A DNA stretch of 64,000 bases from Bullera alba (lineage: Eukaryota > Basidiomycota > Tremellomycetes > Tremellales > Bulleraceae), in assembly GCA_001600095.1 (NCBI GenBank), contig BCIX01000005.1, positions 626,523-690,522 on the forward strand. Direction: 5' to 3'. Shown piece by piece: positions 34,901-43,340 of this stretch (position 1 is its first letter; each line of letters opens with the position of its first letter). The notes beneath the pieces were generated by a model. It searched no databases. It was not told the origin of the DNA and was given only the letters and a program-made list of their open reading frames with translations. Made by a program: the position numbers and the translations under genes.

Positions 34901-35438
34901 GTCGAAAAGGATGGCAAGGAAATGGCAGAGGTCGCCCTGGTCACCAAGCAAGAGGACGTGGAGGCGCTCTGGCAGCAAGCCAAGCAGGAGCTCAGGGTGC
35001 CCGTCAAGGAGGTCAAGGAGAAGCGTAGTCCGGAGACGAAGCGCGCCGACGGTGAGTGGTTCGGGTCCATATAGGCGCTTGCTGATGTCGTTGGAATGGT
35101 AGAGGACAGGAACTTCAGGTGAGAACCAGCTAACCACCGATATGCATTGGGTGTAGCTGATCACCGCTAGGACAAACGTCGTGCTGCTGTTCCTCGGCTG
35201 TAATATGGTCATCATCCTGCTGTTCACTTCGCCCGTATTCACAAATTGGATCAGCAGCAAGTTTTCCACTGCCTCGGAATCATCGTTCAACCCCTATCTC
35301 GTGGGTACCATCTGATCACAGACGCACGCACGCTGATGGCCTGAGCAGACGGCGATCTTCTGGGCCGTGCTGGGTCTTTCGACGCTGCGGTTTGCCGGGT
35401 GCTTGCTGTACCTAATCTTCAGGCTTTTCGGCCATTAG
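31906..35438 (+). CDS. Chitin synthase (division 1 type)
   Basis: Sixteen exons join exactly to 959 residues: 31906-33198, 33246-33299, 33336-33386, 33421-33495, 33532-33552, 33589-33790, 33831-33951, 33993-34096, 34162-34318, 34354-34419, 34459-34609, 34644-34770, 34827-35049, 35103-35118, 35171-35299, 35349-35438. The enzyme polymerises UDP-GlcNAc into chitin at the plasma membrane. Residues 1-200 are a Tyr/Asn/Pro-rich disordered region. The GT2 core follows: [45 protein letters not shown], the EDRIL acidic motif and QRRRWLNGS, the product-binding signature. About seven membrane helices then fill the C-terminus, with a charged loop ([19 protein letters not shown]) between them. The short disordered N-terminus and single GT2 domain without a myosin head fit classes I-III. 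An upstream in-frame GTG is not used as the start because ATG at 31906 has a good context. Confidence 0.95.
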
Positions 35439-36431
35439 AGAAGTCAACAACTAAGACCTGTCAAGATCTAGATCAAGGAGAAAGCCGAGATGCCGCTTGT
35501 CTTGTAGCTTAGTTGTCACGTCTCACGACTTGAGTCTCGAGACCGCTCACCGCCACGCCGGTCGTGGTGGGATGCATGTTGTCACGCCGACCTCGTACTC
35601 CCGGAATCGACCACTCGCATTGGCAGTCGATCGGGTGGATTGCGTGGAGATTGGGATCGCGAGTGGTGTTGATGGACTCGTTCTGGGCGCCGCACCGAGG
35701 CAACCGGCTCGCTCGCTAAGACAGGAGACTCCAGAAGTGCGACCATGCGTAGTACGAGACTACGAGTACTAGTGCGACCATGCGTAGATGCTGAGCGTAC
35801 GTGTCAGCTCTTGTACAGGCGTCAGGAACGACCGTTCTTCCAGCACCCCCTAGACGAGCGTCGAGTCGACCAAGCTGCTGGCTCCATGCGACAGACCACG
35901 AGGTGGCTCCTGGTGGCTCCTTGGAGGTTTATGAATGCGGACCGCATGGATTCGCCGGTCGGTCAGTATAGTTACTTGAGCTGGGACGCACTCATTATCC
36001 GGACCCTTGGCATTCGTCCGGGCACCGCATGCTAAGGGTCCACAAGGGCCGTTTTCGGTGCGCCTAACCTACACTGCGGATAGGTTTGGGAAGTGTTTCG
36101 CACGACTACCAAGCATGAGGGGGTTAGGCCTCTCGAAATGGCGGCCTAACTGTGTTTTTGGCTCAAACGCGTTCAAATCCGTTCAAACCAGTTCAAACCA
36201 GTCCAAACCAGTTCAAACCAGTTCAAAATGTCCCGGGCATCGCCGGCCCGAAGGTCACCGGGTGGGTCATGTAGACGATGCAGTCATGTCCGACGAGGCT
36301 GCCTCGAGGCCGCTCGACTCTTGGTCACAAACGACTGATGACTGACCACTCGATGGTATACCCTGTATTCGTGCAGGAACAGATCTAAATCCATCACCCC
36401 CGCTCGCTCTGCACTCTCCAATCGAGGCAGG
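35439..36431. other. Intergenic region with small repeats
   Basis: About 990 bases between chitin synthase and the O-methyltransferase. It holds a direct repeat (AGTGCGACCATGCGTAG at 35736-35752 and 35771-35787) and a decamer tandem array (36161-36230, listed separately). No gene is supported. The last 80 bases should contain the methyltransferase promoter. Confidence 0.5.
36161..36230 (+). repeat. Tandem array of a 10-bp unit, GTTCAAACCA
   Basis: Seven consecutive 10-mers from 36161 read GCTCAAACGC, GTTCAAATCC, GTTCAAACCA, GTTCAAACCA, GTCCAAACCA, GTTCAAACCA and GTTCAAAATG. The middle units are near identical and the edges decay. The unit length is close to one helical turn. It is about 200 bp upstream of the O-methyltransferase ATG. 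Confidence 0.8.
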
Positions 36432-37566
36432 ATGTTCGCAAGACAAGGTCTCCAACCGCTCCGCTCGATCCGCTCGGTGTCTCTGATCCCCCGAATGACG
36501 GCCTCTCGCCTCCCACTCCATGCCACCCATACCCGAGCCATGGGCACCGACGCGAAGTCTCGTCAGTCCTTCTATCCACCAATGGGCCTGTAAGGAGAGA
36601 GGACTGACAGTCACATATAGCACCCCCCACTCCCGCCAAAGTGGACGCATACCTCGAGTCGAAACTAGTCCCAAGGGGACAATGGGCAGATGAACCGGGA
36701 CTCCAAGTATCACGAGCCAGAGCCCTCCAGGAGGGAATACCGGAAATCGCCGTTTCGGCAATGCAAGGTCATTTCCTCACGGTGCTAGCGAGGGGTATGG
36801 GAGCGACCAAGATCCTAGAGATTGGGACCCTGTGGGGGTGAGTCCGTCCGAGTCCGAGTCCGAGTCCGAGTCTTCCTGTCTCTTCCCCAGCATTCCATTT
36901 GAGAACTACCACAGCCGGAGTACCAACTGACCATACACTTGTCCAGATACTCGACATACTTTCTAACTCGGGCACTACCCCCGCACGGCCAGATCGACAC
37001 CCTCGAGGTCAACCCCCTTCACGCGCAGGTCGCCCAGGAGACATTTCTCAACTGCGATCTATACCCATTCCCCAGTATCCACCTCGGTCCGGCCCTCTCC
37101 ACTCTCAAGAAGCTTGCTCCTCCTGGGGCGCAGGACGGGCTGCAGGGCGACGAGGTGGGCTACGACCTGGTGTTCATCGACGCGGATAAAGCCAGCGTGA
37201 AAGAGTACTTCCTGCAGAGTCTTCGGTTGACGAGGAAAGGCGGAGTGATCATCGTCGACAACGCCGTCAGAAGGGGAAGGTAGGTCAATCCTCCTGAAGG
37301 AAAGGTGTGGGAGGAATGCTGATCAATGGGGGGCAGGATTTTGCCAGAGGTGGAGGCGGATGAGCAGGATAAAGGCCTGAGAAGGCTTTACGAGTGGGTC
37401 GAACAGGATGCTGGGAAGACGGTCCTCATGAGCGGGATACAGACCGTCGGCGCAAAGTCCTGGGAGTGAGTGCGAGTTGGTTGTGATCCGGAGTTTATCA
37501 GCCATTGGCGGGGTGTGAAGCTGCTGATGGGGCCGTAGTGGGTTCGCTATCGCCACCAAGCTGTGA
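36432..37566 (+). CDS. SAM-dependent O-methyltransferase (catechol/caffeoyl-CoA type)
   Basis: Five exons (36432-36561, 36621-36837, 36947-37279, 37337-37465, 37539-37566) give 278 residues. The small class-I O-methyltransferases transfer methyl from SAM to a catechol-type hydroxyl using a divalent metal. Motif I is split by an intron: KILEIGTLWG-YSTYFLTRAL. The acidic LEVNPL after strand 2 binds the SAM ribose. YDLVFIDADKASVKEYF and GGVIIVDNAVRRGRI hold the metal-binding Asp and Asn. The end is SWDGFAIATKL. Residues 1-43 (MFARQGLQPLRSIRSVSLIP and onward) are Arg/Ser-rich with no acidic residue, like a mitochondrial presequence. An internal ATG at 36540 would give a form without it. Intron 2 contains four TCCGAG repeats. 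The substrate is unknown. Confidence 0.88.
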
Positions 37567-38119
37567 CCATGATTGATGCTGTGCCCTCGAGTACGGCCGC
37601 GCTTCCGCCCTCGTACTCTGAGATCCGGAGCAATGAGTCTCTCTGCAACCTCGCGCACCCCGACTCTAGGTATAGGTGATCCAGCGCTTGTGTATAGTCC
37701 TGAACACTCGGTCAAAGCCTGTCAAGGCGCAGTGTTCCCACAACAACGCGGGGCAAGGGCCGACATCCATCTGTGCAAAGAGGAGGCAAGGTCTAGGACG
37801 ACCGTTATCGTGCGACCTTGTATCTTGTGTGTGATCCCATACAATCTGTGCGACGCTTGAACTTGATGTGCGATGCACCAGTGATACATGCAATCCACGT
37901 CGGAATGGCAGTAGTCCATCTTCTCCATGTTCCAGATGGCAATCCCTGGAACTCCAGAGTGGCATGTACGACCTTTGGCTCTCAGTGCGCGATATCCGAA
38001 GTGCCAACTCCAACTCGAAGAGGGTCGCAAGCTAGGCCTGATGCCGGTACGAGTACATGCCCCTCTCTCACTACCTTCTCACTCTCATCCCAGCTCCCTC
38101 CGTACCCTCATAACCCCCA
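37567..38119. other. Convergent intergenic region
   Basis: About 550 bases between the stops of the O-methyltransferase and SPC34. No gene or repeat is seen. Open frames on both strands (37573-37860, 37666-38030) lack ATG-plus-motif support. Confidence 0.45.
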
Positions 38120-39874
38120 CTACACGCTAAAAGTCACCTTGCCACCACCGGGGAACCCCCTTGCGATCTTGATGACCCGCTTCGCGACTGCCGAATACAT
38201 CGCCTTGGTGCCATCTTCACTCCCCTCCCACCCTCTATCCCTGATAACGGCTCCAACGGCCTCTTTGAGCGTGTTGACCGGTATTCCCTCTTCTCCCGCC
38301 CTGAGCACGTTCAGGAGGAGATTCGCCAGGACTATAGTGCTAGGGGTCAGGGGCGTAGCGGAGTCTGCGGCCGACGAGCTGGAGGGTGAGGAGGGTGGAG
38401 GCGGGAGTGATGTTGATATTTCAACGAGGCGGCCTCTATGTCCCGATCAATAAAGACGTCCTGTAACGGGATTTGACACTTACGTTCTACTCCCGACGTC
38501 TGGGGGAACGACCTGACCCTCAATAAGACCCTGGCCCATGACTTCAGATAGCGAAGACCAGATCTTGCCCTGGGGAACAATCAGCCTGGTCTGAAGGTCC
38601 GCACTCACAATCGCATCGCCGACGTAGGCCGAGGTCAAGTCCACGCCTTCGACTTCGGGAGGTGTATCCCGCGCTGTGGTCTGCCTGGGCGTGGCGTCCT
38701 CCTGCTTGAGAGGCGGCTTGGCGGGGGTGATGGGCGTGCCACTCGTCCAAGGGCTCTCCGCCATCGTCGCCTCTCTGGGCAGTGGAGGTGCGAGCACGAT
38801 CGTCTCGTCGGTGACACCCTCTTGAGCATCATCCACCACCTCGTCATCGGGAGCTGCAGACACCGGGCGTGTATCCGGAGCGAAGAGCCCGTGTGCCGGT
38901 GCCGATACGCTAGACTGCCTCGGGATCCCAAACAGCGTCTTCCTCCTCTCCCCGCCGTCCTCCGCTTCCTGATCGTATCGCAGTCCACTGGGTCGAGAGC
39001 GTACTCGCGGAGTACCGATCAGTCGCAGGGGGCTGAACCGATCGATAGGCGCCGACGGCCTTCGAGGCGTCGCTCCCGCCACCAGCGTGTTTGCAATATG
39101 GGGCATGTCCTTTGGTGTCTTTGCGGGCGTCCTCGCGGGCCAGGCGGTAGATGGAGGCGGGGAGACAGGTGCTTCCAGTGATGGTGACGGTGGGCGGATC
39201 TGTTTACGCAGAGGGGCCAGCGATGCTTCTAGCTTGCGAAGGGCGATCTCCTCGGCTCGTATCGCCGCGTCGGGGGACATTGTGGCTTTCGATGTAACAG
39301 GCTCGTTTTGCTTAATAGCACCAGCTGCCTGTGTGGCTCTCGTTGCCTACAGCCTCGTTAGCCATGCTAGATTCGGTTATGGACACACCTCCTCTATCAG
39401 GGTTTCCAACTCGGCAATCCTGTCCAATTGCTGTTGATGGGCATCCCACAGAGCCTGAACATGAGCCCGCGCTCTCGGCCCAGGGTGGCTATTAGACCTC
39501 AATCAGCGTCAAAACCCAGTGTAGGTCTGGGAGGGGACTGACTACTCGTCCATGAGCTTCATTGCCGTTTTGAGCATGACCCCCACTTGTTCCCCCTGCG
39601 AACTTCCCCTCACCCGCTGATTATACTCCCTCAGCGGCGTTGCTATCGATCCATCCCGCTTCTCCACTTTCTTCACACCGGCCCCTTCCTCGCCCACGAA
39701 CTTGAACAGTCGAACTTCGGACGGTTCGGCATCCCGAATGAGAGAGAGCACAGTCTGTGATTTGAGCAACGCGCTGACGAATGGGCCTGCGGGTTTGAGG
39801 TTGTGGTTCGATTGATGGTAGATCTCGTCCGAGAACCCGGATAGGTCGGAGAGGGTGTTGGCCAGCGAGGGCAT
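38120..39874 (-). CDS. SPC34: DASH complex subunit Spc34
   Basis: Four exons on the minus strand (39874-39546, 39488-39389, 39346-38484, 38435-38120) give 535 residues. DASH/Dam1 rings couple kinetochores to microtubules and are fungal-specific. The N-terminus has the family pattern: a short helix, then PAGPFVSALLKSQTVLSLIR and DAEPSEVRLF, as in Spc34 of other fungi. After the second junction comes a coiled coil (LWDAHQQQLDRIAELETLIE). A long Pro-rich stretch (about residues 160-400) is much larger than in yeast Spc34. The tail, GDAIVSADLQTRLIVPQGKI and then VAKRVIKIARGFPGGGKVTF, matches the conserved end. The last intron acceptor was chosen because CATAG keeps the frame, while CAG 35 nt earlier leads to a stop. 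The first donor (GTAGTC) is unusual. Confidence 0.82.
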
Positions 39875-40176
39875 CGCTGAGGGGGTGACTGGTGAGTGTA
39901 AGCCTTGGATATTGGATTTGTTGACAAAGAGGTGGATGGACGCGTTCGGCGAGCAGACGTTTCAGATTTACGCGGCGACCACCGCCGAGCGTTACCGCGG
40001 TGTACGTTAATTCTCCCCCCCCTTTTGGAAGCCTCCCGAAAAGTGATGTTGCTGCTGCATCTTCAAGCTTGCTTCAAGCAGTACTGGCCAGAGATCACTC
40101 GATCACTAGTATCTCGACAACCCAAGCCAACCCATCCACTAGCTTCGCTGCTGCACAACCACGCCCGACACTCGCC
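39875..40176. promoter_or_regulatory. Divergent promoter, SPC34 / uS3m gene
   Basis: 302 bp shared between two divergent starts. ACGCGTTCGG and CGGCGACCACCGCCGAGC-like CG-rich words lie near 39940-39985, and a C-rich run lies at 40012-40022. No named element is clear. ACGCG resembles the MluI cell-cycle box, which would suit SPC34, but a single match is weak. Confidence 0.4.
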
Positions 40177-40929
40177 ATGTCGGCCAAACAACTCACGAAG
40201 ATGGTCCTGCCGGGAGGTGTCATCACCCGAACCATCGGCTACACACCCGATCGAGCGACCTCGCTCGCATTCCTCAATGCAAACAGACAAGCCAACACGC
40301 TCATCCCACAAGCCTTTGGCGGTATCCGGGCGTACGCCGGTCAACCCATCATCTCACTCACCTCATCCTCGACCGTAATCCAGATTCCATACATGACACA
40401 CGAGGTTGGAACGTCGATACCCCACGACCACGTCAACACCCTCGGTTCGATCCTCGAGGGCGTGTACCAGCGTCCGGTGGAGCTAAAGCTCATCAGGCTG
40501 AAATACCCCTATCTCGACGCATACATCCTCGCTCAGTATATCTCCGATCAGCTAAAGTCGGATCGATTCGTCATGATGGTCAAAAAGCTGTTCTCGAGTA
40601 TCGCCCTCGCCAAATCGAAACAAGACCCAAAAGACCTTCCAGCATGGCCAATAGGTCTCAAGGTCCAACTAGGAGGCAGACTCATGAACGAGCCCATCAG
40701 ACCGAGACAGACGAAACAGGTCGCCCAGGTCGGATCGCTCAAAGTATTCGGCATGCACTCGGTCCAAACCGCCTCGTTCACCCAGATCAACGGTAGAGGC
40801 GCCTATACCGTAAAGGTATTCCTAGGTCAAACGGCATCGAATCGGGGGTTGGAAAGTCTGCTGCCCGAGTCGCAGAAGCAGATTGAGGGAGGGTCGCAGA
40901 AGCAGAGTGGGCAGAAGGCGCAGAAGTAG
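40177..40929 (+). CDS. rps3: Mitochondrial small-ribosomal-subunit protein uS3m (rps3/Var1 family), nuclear copy
   Basis: A single exon of 250 residues. The middle and end carry the fungal mitochondrial Rps3 signature: LKLIRLKYPYLDAYILAQYI near residue 108, FVMMVKKLFSSIALAK near 137, then IGLKVQLGGRLMNEPIRPRQ and a basic TKQVAQVGSL, and INGRGAYTVKVFLGQ near 208. The protein belongs to the small mitoribosomal subunit. In most fungi I know, this gene stays in mitochondrial DNA and is AT-rich. Here it is in a GC-richer nuclear setting, uses nuclear-style codons and lies between nuclear genes. The N-terminus (MSAKQLTKMVLPGGVITRTI) is basic with one acidic residue in the first 35, so an import presequence is plausible. 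An in-frame GTG extends upstream, but the ATG at 40177 fits best. Confidence 0.78.
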   Translation: MSAKQLTKMVLPGGVITRTIGYTPDRATSLAFLNANRQANTLIPQAFGGIRAYAGQPIISLTSSSTVIQIPYMTHEVGTSIPHDHVNTLGSILEGVYQRPVELKLIRLKYPYLDAYILAQYISDQLKSDRFVMMVKKLFSSIALAKSKQDPKDLPAWPIGLKVQLGGRLMNEPIRPRQTKQVAQVGSLKVFGMHSVQTASFTQINGRGAYTVKVFLGQTASNRGLESLLPESQKQIEGGSQKQSGQKAQK

Positions 40930-41179
40930 ATCGGAGAGGAGTTTAGCGGACGCAGGCGAGAATAGAGCACGGAGTGGGAAGCTGCTAGGAGGGTAGCGGA
41001 GAAGCAGAGAGGCAGGAGTTTAGTTCAGGAGGAGGCATCGTCACGGCTGGACATCCCAAGTACCGCCCAGCTCGCATAGAGGCGTCTTCGCCCACACCAT
41101 TGTATTTTATGCATTACTAGCACCAATACAAGGATCGATCGATTCTCGGGCACAATCCCATCTATATTTTTCTCCGCAA

Positions 41180-42819
41180 TTACTTCTTCTCGCTGAGCTC
41201 GGCAACACCTGGGAGGGTCTACACCATTAGCGCACACTCAACCTATTGCACTCACCTTTCCCTCGAGAAGCTCGAGACTGGCTCCTCCACCGGTACTGAC
41301 GTGGCTGAGCTCCTCCTCCTTGCCGGCCTGGGCGACCAGAGTGGCAGTGTCACCTCCGCCGACAATGACGGTCGAGCCGTTCTTGGCGGCCTTGATGGCG
41401 GCCTCGAGGAGGGCTTGGGAACCACCGGCAAACGAGGGGAACTCGAACACACCGGCCGGACCGTTCCACAGGATGGTCTTGGCCTCGGCGACAGCCTCGG
41501 CGAACAGCTCTCGGGACTTTGGTCCAGCGTCGAGACCCTGCCAGTCGGCGGGGATACCCTCGGCATCGGTGGCAGAGCCGACCTGCATCAAGTCAGCTTG
41601 ACCGCTTGACATCGCGTGAATGCCACGGCGACCCACCTTGGCGTCCTTGTCAAACTTGTCCGCGGTGACGTAGTCGACTGGGAAGACGAGCTTGACGTTG
41701 TTCTTCTTCGCCTTCTCGACCAGAGCGCCGACTTTCTTCGAGCCGTCCTCGTCAAAGAGCGATTTGCCAATCTGCCATCAGCTGCCATCCGAGTTTGGGT
41801 AACCCACCTCGACATTCTCAAGGGTCTTCTTGAAGGTGAAGGCCATTCCACCGCAGATGATGAGGGTGTTGACCTACATCTCAGCAACAGTAACTGCATC
41901 TTGAACCCACCTGGTCCAGCATGTTCTCGATGAGCTGGATCTTGTCGGCGACCTTGGCACCACCGAGGATGGCCAAGAATGGTCGCTCTGGGCTCTCGAG
42001 CACTTTGGCAAAGTACTCGAGCTCCTTCTTCATGAGGAATCCAGCGGCTCGCTGGGGGAGCTGGACGCCGACCATGGAAGAGTGCGCTCGGTGAGCGGTA
42101 CCGAAGCTGCAATATATCAGCAACTTCCATCTGGTCGTAAACCCACGCATCGTTGATGTAGACGGTACCGAGCTCGGTGAGCTGTTGTCTGAACTTCTTG
42201 ACGGCCTCTGGGTCGGCTGCCTCGTCAGCCAAAGCCCAATGAATGTCCTGACCCACCCTTGATCTTCTCGTCGCCCTTCTTGCCCTTGCCCTCCTCCTCG
42301 ACGTGGAATCGGAGGTTCTCAAGCAGGAAGATCTGTCCGTTCTCGCCAGCGAGCACGGCCTTCTTGGTCTCCTCTCCCACGGCGTCCTCGAGGAAGGTGA
42401 CGTCCTTGCCTAGCAGCTCGGACAGCTTGGCGGAGACGGGCTTCAGGGAGTACTTTGGCGTGACCTGGCCATCAGGTCGGCCGAGGTGGGACATGAGGAT
42501 GACGGATTTGGCACCTGGCGTTAGCACTGGTACTTGGGTGGGGGCTTACCATTCTCGAGGGCGTATTTGATAGTTGGCAGAGCAGCGACGATTCGCTGGA
42601 TGGTATCAGTGGGATGCTAACGTTGCAGACCTGTTCGCTGGCATCACCTACAGCAGGGTTGGTGATCTTCTGCTCCTTGTCCTGGCTGCGAAATGTCAAT
42701 ACACCTTGCCAAGACCGAACCCGGCTTTGTACTCACGGGACGTTGAAGTCGACTCGGATGAGGACTCGCTCGCCCTCGAGCTTGAGATCCGTGATGGAGA
42801 GTTTGGAAGAAAGGGACAT
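41180..42819 (-). CDS. PGK1: Phosphoglycerate kinase
   Basis: Ten exons (42819-42737, 42685-42652, 42595-42550, 42514-42257, 42216-42147, 42106-41911, 41873-41808, 41771-41637, 41582-41256, 41218-41180) give 417 residues, the normal eukaryotic length. The enzyme makes ATP from 1,3-bisphosphoglycerate in glycolysis in the cytosol. The N-domain has [10 protein letters not shown] and [10 protein letters not shown], substrate-binding signatures. The C-domain has [36 protein letters not shown] and [16 protein letters not shown] for nucleotide binding, and the end is [20 protein letters not shown]. Several donors read GTGGGT rather than GTGAGT, a local habit of this gene. Strong use of C-ending codons fits high expression. 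Confidence 0.97.
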
Positions 42820-43340
42820 TGTGTTCTTGACTGCGTGGGGTCCGTTGTAGAAGTATGAAGCGAGTGCGAATATCAAAGTGAGGAATAGGACAATGCGGAT
42901 ATTTGGCATATACGGGGATATGGCAATGGGGACAACTCGACTGTCAGCTTATGTCAGACTCATCCCTTGGGGGCGGTATGCTCACCGAGTTTGCTTAGTC
43001 TTTGATAGTAGGATATGATGAATGTCCAACTACGAGGATGCTCCAGTGGATGCGATTCAATGGGGGAGGGGATCTCGATTCTCGGGTGAAACGTCACCTG
43101 AGAAGTAGGGTTTCGGATTAAATCCAGTTGGGAATTCCAGTGTTTGATTATATTTGTTTCATGCACGGACCGATGAGCACACACCTTCAGATCGCGAGCA
43201 CGGGGGCAGGGAGGGTGTAGGGGGGTATAAGAGGGAGGGAGGGGGTGAGTGTCCCCATCGTCCATGAAAAACTTTCACTTTGAGTGACATCCGCTCAGAG
43301 ACTCAAATCGAGGTGAAAATACCTTTGCACCTCAACCACG
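42820..43340. promoter_or_regulatory. Divergent promoter, PGK1 / WG-rich protein
   Basis: 521 bp between divergent starts. On the minus strand a pyrimidine-rich run with CTTATACCCCCC (about 43220-43232) resembles the CT-rich core promoters of highly expressed fungal genes and would serve PGK1, although it is some 400 bp from the ATG. No further motif is clear. Confidence 0.45.

Noticed and set aside
36161..36230. CRISPR-like array
   Set aside because: Units are 10 bp and directly adjacent, with no spacers, in a fungal genome.
38436..38462. SPC34 ending soon after the CAG acceptor near 38460
   Set aside because: That acceptor gives a stop after a few codons, whereas the CATAG acceptor 25 nt further on opens a long frame ending in the family-like tail.
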